Assembly (NCBI RefSeq): GCF_026212465.1
Contig: NC_080063.1
Span: 19,835,297 to 19,899,296, forward strand
Direction: 5' to 3'
DNA: 64,000 bases
Origin: Amaranthus tricolor
Taxonomy: Eukaryota > Streptophyta > Magnoliopsida > Caryophyllales > Amaranthaceae
A program made the translations under genes and the position numbers. How positions within the stretch are numbered: position 1 is the stretch's first letter; each line of letters opens with the position of its first letter. Below, in pieces: positions 1 through 11,063 of the stretch. The notes beneath the pieces were generated by a model. That model saw nothing but the letters and a program-made list of their open reading frames with translations. It ran no database searches and had not been told where the DNA came from.

Positions 1-692
1 GTGTCATATAGCAGAGCAGGTCTGATTGCTGCCCGGTAGAATTTTCCTTTTAACTTGCTTGGGAATTTCCTATCACATAGTACTGCGGTGGCTGCTCGCC
101 ACTTGAGCCAACCCGCTTGTATACAATGATTTACATCCCTGTCAATCTCCCCATCCCTTTGAATGATTGATCCCAAATACTTATATTTGGTTGTACTCTT
201 AACAACTATTTCATCTATGGACACCTCTGGTTCATCTACCGGTGATGTCCCACTAAATTCACAGCGCAAATACTCGGTCTTCATACGGCTAATGCGCAAT
301 CCTTTACCTTCTAAAGCTTCCCTCCACTCATCCAATTTGTTACTAACCTCCTCTCTAGTTTCTGCAACCAACACAATGTCGTCTGCGAATATCATGCACT
401 ACGGTATCGTCTCCCAAATAGATTTAGAGATCTCTTCCATTATGACAGTAAAAATGAAAGGGCTTAGAGCTGATCCCTGATGTAGTCCCACTTTAACCGG
501 AAAAAGGCTCTGTTATCCCCACCGGTGTTTGAATGCTAGTCGAAACTCTGTCATACATATCTCGTATGGCCTCAATGTACACTGAAGAAATACCTCTAGC
601 CTTGAGGCTATCCCAGATTACACGTCGTGTTATGCTATTATACGCTTTCTCCAAATCAACGAACACCATATGCAGAATGGGACATTTGGGTT
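1..692 (-). pseudogene. RTE-type LINE reverse transcriptase fragment, 5'-truncated and broken
   Basis: Read on the minus strand, this encodes the core of a non-LTR retrotransposon reverse transcriptase. The block around 540-690 reads VFVDLEKAYNSITRRVIW, a conserved RT segment. Around 375-400 the catalytic motif FADDIVLVAE is intact, followed by the usual thumb-side text. The frame is broken: a shift near 490-500 separates the TEPF block from the GLHQGSALSPF block, and a TAG stands where Trp is normal just before the FADD motif (near 405). The homology stops abruptly near 690, as expected of a 5'-truncated LINE copy, and runs off the left edge of the window. The RTE assignment rests on remembered motif spelling, so the clade is less certain than the LINE call. 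The plus-strand reading frame at 163-480 is only its antisense. Confidence 0.85.
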
Positions 693-699
693 TTGCACC

Positions 700-1183
700 A
701 AAACCAAGAAGGGGTGGGAAACCACTTAAAAGTGGGTGGAAAACTCTCTTTTTCCATAAAGGGTATTGATATTTATGTGTTATCGTATTGTTGTAGTAAG
801 GGTAAAAGGGTAAAAAAGAATAACAAAAATAGAAATGAGACATTTTCAGTGAATTGGCCCAATAAAAAATGTTCTACTTTCTATGAATAGGAGGGAGTAT
901 TTTATTAGATGTAAAAAGTTTAGATAAGAATTGAAATTCATATGCACTCTTATTTTAATATGTACCAAATTAACTCTTATTTTAGGTGTAAATAAGAATA
1001 CAAGTGGTGATTTTTTTGAATATCTTGATGCATATTCATAGGTCTTCATAATTTCAACTTATAGATAAATGTCATGGGGCATAGAGACTTAAAGAGTACA
1101 ATAACTAACAAAAAAAATTAGAGGGCAATCACATCTTTACTTCAAATATTCAATATTTTTGTAAAAAAATTAAAAAATTAAAC
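700..1183. other. intergenic, no feature recognised
   Basis: AT-rich sequence between the truncated LINE and the mariner-like element. I see no coding frame, RNA gene or clear repeat here. Confidence 0.5.
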
Positions 1184-1362
1184 ACTTCCTCCAATTTATT
1201 TAAGTTGTCCCATTTGAATTGGGCACATATATTAAGAAAGTGGGGGAGGACCACCTTGAATAGTTTAGGCATGTGATGTAGGGGTATTGGTAATGAAGTT
1301 GATTAACTCTAATTATTCCCTCCAATTTGGATAAGTTTAAATTTGGAGGGAAAATTTAAAAA

Positions 1363-4300
1363 TGTAACACCCCGAAATTTTCTGACGTCATTAGTTAATA
1401 TTTTAATAATTTTTGGGGATTTTATAATTATATTAAATTAATTTAGAAGTAATTTTAATAAATTCCTTTCATATATGAATTTAAATATTAACATATAATT
1501 ATATTAAAAATATAATTACGATTTCAAAATAAAGAGGTTTGAATCAAATTATTATTTTATTAAAATGTGGGAGCACATGAAGGTGAGTTTCTTAGTTGAA
1601 CCTCGCAAGAAGATGAATCTAAGTAAATGAATGAATGAATAAATAAGTTAATAAATAAAAAAAAGGGGGGGGGGTTTAGGGTTTTAGTGAGATACCCATG
1701 CCCTCAAAAATACACGGCTCACTATTCCTCTCTTTTCCCTCGGCAGGCCACCTGCTTTCTTTCTCCTCCACCATGAGTAGCCCGCAGCAGACTAAGCCTC
1801 TCCCCCCACGCGCTATCACCTGTAGCAGCAGCAAGAAGTGGCCGGTCTCAGCTGGTTTCGGGCCCTTCCAGCCGGTCGTGGGTCTTGTACCTCTACCACT
1901 ACACTAACCACTCCTCTCTTCACCCCTTTCTCTTGTTCACCTAAGTAAGTTATATCCTCTTCCTTATTGATTTTCTCTTGTCTTTAATTGAAATTGTTAT
2001 CAAATTTATGAGTTTAGTATTAATTTTTGTATTATTTTCATTGAATCTTTTGTGGGTAAGGGCTTGATGGATGAATTGAACATATTTATGACTTAGGGTT
2101 TGAAGTGTGATTAGAAATTATGGGTGGTGTTGATTGTGTGTTAGTTTCTTTGAATTTTACTATGAGCAACAATTAAAGGTGTTATCTTTGAAATTAGTAA
2201 TAGTGTTGGCTTTCATGTACATTATGGTAGTGTATTAGTTTATTGAATCTTGCTATGGATAATGGTTAAAAGTATTATCTTTGAACATGAAATGACTAGG
2301 GTTTGGATTTAGAAATGAAATTACTAATGATGTGTGTTTTATGCTATATTTTGGTGAAAATTGATTAAATAACCTTAAAAGTTGTTTTAAAACTTAGTCG
2401 ATTGGTTATTGTTTTGATAATTAGTAATGGTGATGATTTTAGTTGACTATGAAAGTGATTTTTGGTTGTTGAATTGGGAATAATAGTTACTAATTATTGT
2501 GGTTTCATTGTTGCGAATTGCAAGTACTCTTATTAGGTTGTTATTGAAGTCATAATGCATAATGTTAGTAAACCAAGAGCATAATGTCAACTTATCGTCG
2601 ATGGTTGCTAAAGTTACTTGTCGTGTTTTGGTTATAATTCTTTCTAGCTTTGGAGAATGTAACAAATGATATCGCGATTCGATAAATCTAAAATTTGCCT
2701 TATTGTTGTATAAGTGTTATATTAAAATTGTAAGGCTTAGTTGTGATTAGTTATTTAAGGGCAATGCGAACCGATATACTCAAAATTAGTTGATAAAAAG
2801 GAACGATTCACATATGCTTTTACTTTTAAATTGGTGAAAAGACTTATGTTGTGTTGAGTTAATGATTTTGACTCGTATTGAATGAGTTGTGTACATGCTA
2901 GAGTAATCGAAAAACTCATGTTGAATAGGTGATAATGGTTACTTTGGTATTTAGTTCGTATGACAAAGTAGTTAAGGGGATTTATTAGTTTTATTTCTAA
3001 CTTGTATAGGTTTCCAGTTCATAAGAGGAAAATAGAACCTTAGTTAGGTGAATTTTGTAACTTTGCTCGTGTAGTGACACTTACAGGTACGTACACGCAG
3101 TAATTAACCCTCATATACAATTTTCCTTCAAGAGATCATTGTTTATTGCTTATTGTGATAATATATGCATTGTAAACTATAAGGTACTAGTGAATACATT
3201 TTATACGAAAAGCTATCGACTATGAAATCCTTGCGCTTAGAATAGTTATAGAGAATAAGAATGTTAGTAGGAGGCGGGAATCACCCCCTTATTTATTTAA
3301 GAATTGGATTATGCCTTACTTGGAGTTAGAATGACTCCTTTATAGGTGAATTTCATATTTTTTTTTGAGTGGCTCAGTGGGTTTTGGCGTGCTGCTATCC
3401 CAGGACGCTCATAAATAGTCGAAAGTGGGAGTTATTCCCATCTAATAAAGTATTAGATTATGATTAGCTGGAGTGACTAAATTGGATGATATCCGGTTGA
3501 TTTAGTAGTCCCCTAGGTGAGATCCGACGGGATCAACGTAAGGGGGGTATGAGCATGCTTGTGTCATTTGGCGCCAGATGGTTGATACCGCCCCTTGATT
3601 GAGGTGTTACCATGCGGGCCTTGCAAACCCCAATATGGTGGCCTCTTCATTGGTTTAGTACCCCAGTGTGTTACTTTTTCCCAAAGGTAGGACCCGAGAG
3701 GGTCAGCTGGGGGGAGGGGGGCATGAGTTCATACTTTTCCATGGGCGCCGGATGGTCGATACCGCCCTTGGCCGTGTCACTATGCCAGGAAGTAGAGAAA
3801 AGATCCACTGATAGAAAGTTATTCAGTGATAGAAAGTTTATTCATTGATAGAAAGTTATTTAATGATAGAAGGTTCATTCTTTGATAGAAAGCTTACACA
3901 TTGATAGAACGTTTACTCATTGATAGAATATCTACTCCTTGATAGAATAGTTTATGCTAGTGAGAAGTGTGCCTAAGTTGAGTTACCTCAAGGATATTAC
4001 AGACTATGATCACTTTTACCTTAAGATAAAAAAGCTCTATAAGGTCATATGTTAGGTATTCTGTTAATGTCTTGTTTGAGTTGATACTATGCGTGTTTTG
4101 CAAGAGTTTATGTTTTGAAAAGAGGAGCGTGAAGACCTGTATTATACGTGGACGATAAATGGTTACTATCTGTGCTTGTGTCTTATGAAATCATCTTATG
4201 TTTTTGTATAAGATAATGTTATCTAGTAGTTGGCCTTATTATATTTGATACTAGTTATTGACGTGTACGTGTTTGTGTTTATGTTTGATTGTTGATGACC

Positions 4301-4911
4301 TTCTATGATTGTCCTGCTATGACACATTGGTCTTTGGTCTAATGTTGAGCAGCAGCAGGATCATAGACAGGCGTAGCAGGTATTAGAGCTTCTTTTGCAT
4401 TGTATTGCATTGGGGGAGAGTGATGAGGGCGAAGCATAACTTGCGTCATACCATTATCTTTCGATTTTGTAGCTCTTGTTATCTTTTGTAAACTTTGGTT
4501 GTATATGTTTTGTTATAAGGCCTTGTGTCCTCCCTTGTACATTTGTATTTCCGCTGAGTAGTTTATAACTTTGTATGGTTTTAAGGAGTTAAGTCATTTT
4601 AAAACGCAAGCGTCGACACTGGAACCACGATCCATACTTTGCATGTTGATTTGAGAAGCCGGTGACGAATCATTCTGCCGTGGTGTGAGATTTTAAAGAC
4701 AATGATGCCTTAGATTATGTTTAATGTTTTTATTGTACTCATTGCTCTACCACATGTTCGATTTCTAGAAGAGATGCTGCCGAATTTTCCACTGACATTT
4801 TAAAAGTTAATGATTATTTTATTTCTTTTATTTTAATGTAACACCCGAATTTCCTCCCGCCATTTACGGTTTTGGTTCCGTACAAGGGATCGGAAATTCA
4901 AGGGTGATACA
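1363..4911 (+). mobile_element. solo LTR of a Tekay-type Ty3/gypsy element
   Basis: It starts TGTAACACCCCGA and ends GGTGATACA. Read in reverse it follows the LTRs of the full Tekay element at 45-57 kb from end to end: the ATGACGT-like start, the ATTCTTGCGAGG-like block, the GGCGCCGGATGG/GATACCGCC blocks and the GAATTTCCTCCC end. No gag-pol or second LTR is nearby, so it is a solo LTR left by LTR-LTR recombination. Flanking bases are AAAAA and AAAAT, consistent with a degraded 5-bp target duplication. It is 3549 bp against 3165 bp for the young LTR. The small open frames inside (for example 1698-1907 and 3612-3848) are not genes. Confidence 0.85.
3809..3951 (+). repeat. 19-bp tandem repeat, eight units, inside the solo LTR
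   Basis: TGATAGAA recurs at about 3809, 3827, 3846, 3864, 3883, 3902, 3921 and 3940, a steady 18-19 bp period. The matching part of the young Tekay LTR (about 45860-45940) holds no such array, so it expanded in this copy or its sublineage. Confidence 0.85.
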
Positions 4912-4915
4912 AAAA

Positions 4916-5032
4916 TTGTTCAATTACATAATTAAAATTACAAAGCCTTCATAGCCATTAATTAAATTACATAATTAAAAATTACAAAGCATTCATAGCC
5001 ATTAATTAAATTACATAATTAAAAATTACATC
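4916..5032. repeat. about 44-bp AT-rich tandem repeat, roughly 2.5 copies
   Basis: The words TTACATAATTAAAA, ATTACAAAG and TTCATAGCCATTAATTAAA recur in the same order immediately right of the solo LTR. The repeat belongs to the non-coding 5' part of the mariner-like element. Confidence 0.75.
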
Positions 5033-5080
5033 ATGAATAAATAAATTTACATTTCATAAAGAGGGTTTGTATCTATACTT

Positions 5081-5377
5081 CTACTTCCTCCTCGATCTCT
5101 TCAACACTTTATTCACGGCTACAAATAACGAATACTTTTCTCGGGCCATGTGAATACGGATATCATTTCGTTTATTGACTTCAGAAAAGAGGTCGAACAA
5201 ACCGAATATGCATTTATTGTATACGTTAGTCACTTTTTTAAAAATGCGCCAAAAAACAAAAAACATTAATGCCATTAAAAAATTTAGAACTTTTCCAAAA
5301 AAAATAGCCATGACAAGCAGCCTAAACCCACACAGAAAATCCCAAAAATAGTCCGAGGCAAATACAGTAGGCGCCAA
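5081..5377 (-). CDS. unassigned 98-aa reading frame inside the mariner-like element
   Basis: Upstream of, and divergent from, the transposase lies a minus-strand frame from ATG at 5377 to a stop at 5081. The first 50 residues are rich in Phe, Leu and Trp and could form one or two membrane segments; the C-terminal part is basic and ends KRSRRK. I recognise no domain. AT-rich DNA produces such frames by chance, so this is a weak call. Confidence 0.15.
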   Translation of the reverse strand: MAPTVFASDYFWDFLCGFRLLVMAIFFGKVLNFLMALMFFVFWRIFKKVTNVYNKCIFGLFDLFSEVNKRNDIRIHMAREKYSLFVAVNKVLKRSRRK

Positions 5378-5552
5378 AGTAAAAATGTCAACCCAAATTT
5401 AGGCGCCATAGTAAAACAGAACACCACAAAACAAAACACAAGTATAAATAGGGTGTATTAATTGCAAAGATCAAAGTACAAAACAGAAGTATAAACAGAA
5501 GTACAAAACAAAATTAAAGTAATACTCCAAATCATTTATTCCAAGAAAACAA

Positions 5553-6951
5553 ATGGTGAAGCAAAAAGAACTAGATATTTACAGTAGGAACGAAATAATG
5601 TATGAGTTATTGCTTGGTGTTAACAAAAAGGGGAAGTCAGCTCATGGATTAATGGGAGATATCGCCGAAAAGTATGGTATTCACTGGAAGACCGTAAGTA
5701 GAATTTGGACTACAGTTAAAAATCAACAAAAGGAGGGGCCACATTAGATGCAACTAGTAAAAAGTTTGGCATAATCACCAACACAATAATACCATTTGAT
5801 GAAAGAAGATTTCAAGCCTTAGAAAAGTCCAAAAAGACAAGTCAAAAGGCAGTTGCAAATGCTATGGGTGTTAGCCAATCAACTGTGTGGAGATGAAGAA
5901 AAAGAAACACATACGCAAGCATACAAATGCAATCAAGCCTCTATTAATCGACACTAACAAGAATGACAGGTTATTCTTTTGTAGTAGTCGTTGCATTTAT
6001 GATGAGCAGATAGATGCTTTCAAATTCAGTGACATTTCTAACGTAATTCTCATATATGAAAATTTGTTCTATCTCACTAGAACACAACAAACTTACTATC
6101 TTACCCCAGAAGAATTTGAGCCACATAGGGAAATACAGTCAAAAAAATTCATTTCCAAGATTATGTTCATGTGTGCGGTTGCTAAACCGATGTACTCTAG
6201 TGAAGGTGAAATAATTTTTGATGGAAAGATAGGTATTTTTCCTTTTACAGCTCAAGTGCTAGCAAAAAGAAGATCCAAAAATAGGAATAGAGGGAAACCA
6301 GAAACTAAAACCATTCAATCCATAACAAAGACACACATAAGGGCAATGCTAATTAACAATATCTTACCGGCTATTAGAGAAAAATGGCCACAAGGTGCAA
6401 GCAAAAAAATTTACATTCAACAGGATAATGCAAAACTACACATTCTAGACAATGATCCAATATTCAGGGAAGCTGCAAATCAAGGTGCATTCAATATCCA
6501 TTTAATTCAACAGCCTCCAAATTCCCCTGATATGAACGTGTTAAACTTAGGTTTTTTTAGGTCTATTCAATCGTTACAACACCAAAAAGCAGCATACAAC
6601 TACACTGAATTGGGTAGGGCTGTAACAGGTGCTTTTGAAGCTTTAGTACACCACACATTAAAGTATGTTTGGATAACCTTACAAGCATGTAAGGTTGAAG
6701 TACTTAAAAAACTTGGTGGTATTGACTACCATATTCCACACATGAACAAAAGCAAACTAGCTAGAGAGGGAAGACTACCAGATTATTTAACAGTTAGGAA
6801 AGAAATCATTTGTGAGTCACTTCGTCATTTGGATGCAAATCATTTAGAGGTTGCTTTACTGTACTTGGGAATTGAAGACCAAGAGGTTTTCCACTCAGCA
6901 ACAAAACCAACAACATTTAATGTGAGGCAGCAGGAATACCAACAGCATTAA
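5553..6951 (+). pseudogene. mariner-like transposase, frameshifted and catalytically dead
   Basis: This would have been the DDE/D transposase that cuts and pastes the surrounding element. The N-terminal helix-turn-helix part (5553-5747) ends in a stop. The next stretch (about 5747-5893, ending SQSTVWR) continues in another frame, and the rest (5887-6951) in a third. The family landmarks are clear: the PEE..PHR block, FDGKIGIFPF, IQQDNA, QPPNSPD and LGFF. The first catalytic Asp, normally in an IDEKWF-like motif, is Tyr (LIYENLF). The second is kept (QQDNA). The third, normally NVLDLGFF, is Asn (NVLNLGFF), with 39 residues between the second and third positions as in DD39D. Two catalytic changes plus frameshifts make an active enzyme impossible. 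The tail past 6880 is Gln/Asn-rich. Confidence 0.85.
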
Positions 6952-7471
6952 CAATCAACAAAACCAACAACAACAGCACCAAAAACAACAGAACCAACAA
7001 CATAATAACAAAAGTACAGCAACACTCAGCAACAAAACGACCATCAACAGCAACCAACTAGTAGCAACAAATCCAGCAACACTTCTGGAATTTTTAATGG
7101 CAAAATGTTAAGGTTAAACATCATGCAGATTCATTCAAGCTGTTTATGACTAAACATTTAATGGAAAGTTTTTGGGATTTTTAATGGCAAAAAAAAATCA
7201 TTTTAAGCGCATCCCTCAGAAAACATAATGTTTTCATCATTGAGATCCATAAACATACTCTTTGCCTCCTAAAATCATGAAGATTGGTGGCACTATGAGT
7301 ATGTATATAGATTTTTGTAGCAACTAACGAGCCCTCTTGTCAAATATCATTGAGTTTTTCTTTGGCCTCAATAAAAAAAAATCATCACAAACCAACATAC
7401 ACGAAGATGCATAATCAAAAATAATAAAAACGAAATGTAACATCATTAGTCAAAGGGAAAGAGTAACCGTT

Positions 7472-7711
7472 TCACATACGAGAGAAGAGCCCCTTAACAT
7501 CATAAACAGTATCATCATCTTCCCCGTCATAATCGTCTGAGTCAGATGAAGAAAAATAGTCATCATCAGGTAGATTAAGTCCCAAATCAAACATAGCCAA
7601 AATTTCTTCATCCTCACTGTCCATTGTTCTTCCCCGATTTGAAGAGGTTTCAACAGAAGAATGTGGTGAGGAAATATATGAATCTTCATCTTCGTAATCA
7701 CCAAACAACAA
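7472..7711 (-). CDS. unassigned 79-aa acidic reading frame in the mariner-like element
   Basis: A minus-strand ATG at 7711 opens a frame rich in Asp, Glu and Ser, including a run of SSSDSDD type and several DDD triplets, ending at 7472. It lies downstream of, and convergent with, the transposase, near the right end of the element. The composition is unlike random AT-rich DNA and recalls acidic low-complexity tails, but I recognise no domain and see no splice partner. It may be a captured exon fragment or chance. Confidence 0.25.
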   Translation of the reverse strand: MLFGDYEDEDSYISSPHSSVETSSNRGRTMDSEDEEILAMFDLGLNLPDDDYFSSSDSDDYDGEDDDTVYDVKGLFSRM

Positions 7712-8164
7712 TTTCAGTGCAGGATGAAAGAGAGAAGAATTAGTGACTCCATTACCGAATTTAGGATTTCAGAAGAGAGGAAGATGAAGATTTAGGGTTT
7801 CATAAGGGTGATTTTATTACCGGATTTAGGGTTTTAGAAGGGTTTTACAGTAGTGTCGTCGAAGAAGAACACATGAGGAAGATGAAGATCTAGGGTTTCA
7901 GAATGGGGAAGGGTTAATGAAAGGGTTTCAGAATGGGGAAGGGTGAATCAGAAGGGGGGTTAATAAAAGAGGGAGTAATTAGTTAGAGTATTAATTAGGA
8001 TTGTGGATTTAATTAGTGTAGTTAAGTTTTTAAAATAAGGGTGTTTTGGTAGTTATAAGAATAGTATAAGGACAATTTGATCTAAATTTATGTTCTAAAA
8101 TGAAAATGGGACAATTGAGATAAACTGCCCAAATAAGAAAATTGGACAACTCAAATAAATGGAG

Positions 8165-8347
8165 TATAATTTACATTATGTTGTGATTTGCTTGGACCCT
8201 ATCACTGATTGAGTTTCATGACCTAGCTAATAGGGTAGTAGTACTTTTCATACTATATTAAGACTCACATTCACATATATATATACTCCTTTAGTATAGA
8301 GTACATATTTAATTATATAGTCCAAACAAATAAAAAAGAAAATAGTA
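8165..8347 (+). promoter_or_regulatory. upstream region of the C2H2 gene with a TATA-like stretch
   Basis: This 180-bp gap between the mariner-like right end and the ATG must hold the core promoter and 5' leader. An ATATATATATA run near 8276-8286 is the best TATA candidate and would put transcription start near 8310. The leader is A-rich and has no upstream ATG before 8348. Confidence 0.5.
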
Positions 8348-8827
8348 ATGGAAATGCAAGGTTCCAATCACAATGAAAGAAGTAACAATAAAAAAAATAA
8401 TTCTTCTTTCGGGTCAAAATCTTCATGTACTAGAATATTCTTTTGCAGATATTGTGAGAGGAAATTTCTAACAGCACAAGCTTATGGTGGACATCAAAAT
8501 GCTCATAGAAAGGAAAGAAGAGATTCCAAGTTTGATTATCAACAATCGAAGATGAGATCAACGGTTGGGATGCCATTGACTCAAAGTTCCTTAGATCAGT
8601 ACCATGGTCTTGCGCAACACCATATTATAGATGGTCAACCTGTATTTAACTGGGAAAGTTCTTCAAGTCAACCTTATTGCTGGTCTGAAAGTTATCACCT
8701 ACAGGAAGATACACTGAATTACTGTGTCCCTTCAGTTAATCATGTTCATGAAGATGAGAAGTTAAGGGTTGTAAGTGAAGATTATCAACTTTCATTGAAA
8801 TTAGATTTGCCTGATCTTAATAATTAG
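8348..8827 (+). CDS. single C2H2 zinc-finger transcriptional repressor with C-terminal EAR motif
   Basis: This is a 159-aa intronless protein of the plant EPF/ZFP1-KNUCKLES type, which binds DNA with one finger and recruits TOPLESS-class co-repressors in the nucleus. The finger runs from Cys33 to His53 (C-x2-C-x12-H-x3-H). The plant-specific helix normally reads QALGGH; here it is QAYGGH, a Leu-to-Tyr change, within AQAYGGHQNAH. A basic KERR follows the finger. The C-terminus reads LSLKLDLPDLNN, which holds an LxLxL EAR repression motif. The start is the first ATG after the TATA-like stretch, and the second Met is at residue 3. The middle is low-complexity and polar. The family call is firm; the orthologue is not determined. 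A mariner-like insertion sits just upstream and may have altered its promoter. Confidence 0.88.
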   Translation: MEMQGSNHNERSNNKKNNSSFGSKSSCTRIFFCRYCERKFLTAQAYGGHQNAHRKERRDSKFDYQQSKMRSTVGMPLTQSSLDQYHGLAQHHIIDGQPVFNWESSSSQPYCWSESYHLQEDTLNYCVPSVNHVHEDEKLRVVSEDYQLSLKLDLPDLNN

Positions 8828-9100
8828 ATTACAAGTATTTTAAGTGATTTATTTAATTTATTAAATATACTCCTAATTATGTGTTTTTTGATTCTAAATT
8901 GGAGTATATGTATGGATGGATGATGTAGATTATTTCATTTGATTTTCTTGCATGCATCATGTAAAAAAATATTTCCCGATTATTATGAGAAGGTTCATTT
9001 AATAGTTAGATTATTTTAAAAATTAATTAATATTAAAAATTATATTCTATGAGTCACAATTGAGATTATTTTTAGAAATTTTCCCTCATAAAGGTGGTTA
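8828..9100. other. 3' flank of the zinc-finger gene
   Basis: AT-rich, with several AATAAA-like words but no single convincing polyadenylation site. No other feature is seen. Confidence 0.4.
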
Positions 9101-9335
9101 ATCGATAAACAAGCATATATTTTTGGTACTATTCGTTATTAAAGTTTATTTTATATAAAATATAATTAAATGGAATCTTATTTGAATCGTCTTATCACTT
9201 ATTTATATAATATTAATTTTTTCAAGATTTTTAATTATGCATATTTAAGATATAAATAATTAAAATAACGCATTAGATTGCATAATAAAGTAAAACATAA
9301 CAAATATAACAGAACAAGATATATAAAGTTTAGTT
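9100..9335. repeat. degenerate Stowaway-like MITE copy
   Basis: The order of words (TATTCGTTATTAAAGTTTATTTTATATA, a block with GGAATCTTATTTGAATCGTCTTATCAC, then GATATAAATAATTAAAATAACG) follows the better copy at 9491-9750. The terminal repeats are eroded. Boundaries are approximate. Confidence 0.6.
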
Positions 9336-9490
9336 GATGATTATAAAGTAGTTATCTAAAGCATTTTAACATTAAGGCTCATCAATTTAGAAGCATGTAC
9401 TCAAGGGGTATTAATTCCAAGTTGAAGAATGTGTGTCAATGGTAACACCCTAACAGTGATGGGGATGGGGTGCGACATATTAATATAGTA

Positions 9491-9750
9491 CTTTCTCTGT
9501 TCTGAAATACTTATTACGTAATGTTTTTTGATACTATTTATCATTTAAGTTTATTTTATATATAGCGGTTAATTTGCAAGAAAAAAAATATAGTCATGTG
9601 GGATCTTGTTTGAATCGTCTAATCACATACTTTCATAATATTAACTTTTTATAATTTTTAGATGTGTATAGTTCAATATATAAATGATTAAAATAACAAA
9701 TTAAATTGCGTAAAAAGTCAAATATAGCAAGTATAGTGGAACGAAGAAAG
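9491..9750. mobile_element. Stowaway MITE, 260 bp, TA target duplication
   Basis: The left end is CTTTCTCTGTTCTGAAATAC and the right end, in reverse, is CTTTCTTCGTTCCACTATAC. TA flanks both sides (9489-9490 and 9751-9752). It has no coding capacity. Related copies lie near 9100, 15230 and 31900, and a weaker one near 36650. Confidence 0.8.
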
Positions 9751-10575
9751 TATGTTAAAATACTTAATTTTTACTAAATATATCTGTCAACAATTGACTT
9801 ATCCAAATAGTTCTAAAACTAATAAAAAATAGTTAATGCTTTTATCTGGTCAAGCAAGTTAGCCCACTTTCATTTACCTAATAACCTCTGTATATTAACT
9901 AGTTCAACAAAGTTTATTATTATTATAAGCAAATTAAAAATCACATTCTCATCAAAGATACTCCATCTATTCCTATGAAAATTGCACATATTTATATTTA
10001 ATTTTTTTCTACTATATTTGCACCATATTCTATTATATTTTAGCTGTAGTTTTTAATTTTTTTTAATTTTATTCACAAATTTTATTTCTTTATTCATCTT
10101 ATTCATTTTTTTTTCATCTACTTGTTGTATTTTGTCTTCTTCTTCAACTATAAAATAATATATCATTTCCTTTGATTTATTTTGTTAGTTATATTTACTT
10201 TTTACACATTTTTAATGCACAATTTGATTTTCAATATTTATAAATACATAAGGTATATATAAAAATTTATATATCGAGATAAATCTAACAAGCTCTCAAA
10301 AGAATATATTTCAACTTGTATAACCATGAAAAATAATTAAATTTCTCTCTCTTTGTATTAAATATTTTAAATGTAATCAACAAAATAAAACAACTAAGAA
10401 AATAGAGGTAGTGTTTGGTAAAATAGTTTCTTGAAAAATTTTAGCTTATTTAGATACAAATATATGGTAGGGTGGTCAAACCATATTGTTATTGTTTGGT
10501 AAATTAATTGGTATACAACAACATATTTTTACCAAAAAACTTTTTTTAATGAGTTGCATCTAAAAGTGAACCTTG
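9751..10575. other. intergenic AT-rich DNA
   Basis: Non-coding. A Stowaway-like left end (TACTCCATCTATTCC) stands near 9960 without a visible partner. The GTGTTTGGTAAA word near 10412 resembles the end of a hAT- or Mutator-type MITE. Confidence 0.4.
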
Positions 10576-11063
10576 ATCCAAATGTGATATACAAATTCTC
10601 ACGTGAGACGATATTACTGTGAGATATTCCCCATACATGCATGGGTTGAATAGCCTAACTATTTCAATTATTAGCATATGAGCTCCTTGTTCTTCAACCC
10701 GTCTTGTATAAGACTGTCTCACAGTGAGACAACCTCAAATCAAGAAGCCATAAACTAAAAGTTTTTATTATTGGGCTATTTAACCCAAGTATGAGGTATG
10801 TCTCACGGTAAGACCGTCTCATACAAGAATTTATGCTTGTTTTAAGGTCGTTTTACAGTGAGACAGTCTCTCAAAGAAATAGCTCAATGTGATAAGACCC
10901 AATTCTCTTTTAGTTTTTTTTACTTGTCCTAAATTATGTACACGAGTTGTTGTATAAGACTCTCATTGTGAGACATGCCCAATATACTATAAGCTCCTTT
11001 TTTAACACCATTTCATTAAGAGACGGTCTCTCACAATATGCTAGTCTCTTGAGAGACGTATCT
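10575..11063. repeat. cluster of inverted GAGACGGTCTC-type repeats (MITE remnants)
   Basis: Variants of a short palindrome pairing GAGAC with GTCTC recur near 10600, 10695-10725, 10800-10825, 10855-10870, 10965 and 11020-11060, in both orientations. Similar words occur on the other side of the CACTA element, at about 14330-14390. This looks like several nested or decayed MITEs of one family, into which the CACTA element inserted. Confidence 0.6.

Larger units (their letters stand above)
1189..8164 (+). mobile_element. mariner-like element (Stowaway-related, DD39D type), interrupted by a solo LTR
   Basis: The two ends are inverted copies. The left begins CTCC-AATTTATTTAAGTTG near 1189, and the right, read in reverse, begins CTCCATTTATTTGAGTTG ending at 8164. 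A TA follows the right end (8165-8166), as expected for a Tc1/mariner insertion; the left TA is mutated. Inside is a plant-type mariner transposase relic (5553-6951). A 3.5-kb Tekay solo LTR (1363-4911) splits the left arm, so the original element was about 3.4 kb. A palindromic 12-bp pair (CCCTCCAATTT with AAATTTGGAGGG) lies at about 1317-1351. The right end is only about 180 bp from the ATG of the downstream zinc-finger gene. Confidence 0.75.

Noticed and set aside
163..890. Plus-strand reading frames at 163-480, 533-769 and 627-890
   Set aside because: They are antisense to the LINE reverse transcriptase, whose conserved motifs lie on the minus strand, or run into the unrelated flank.
1698..3848. 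Reading frames 1698-1907, 2447-2665 and 3612-3848
   Set aside because: All lie in the Tekay solo LTR; the young LTRs of the same family have no equivalent conserved proteins.
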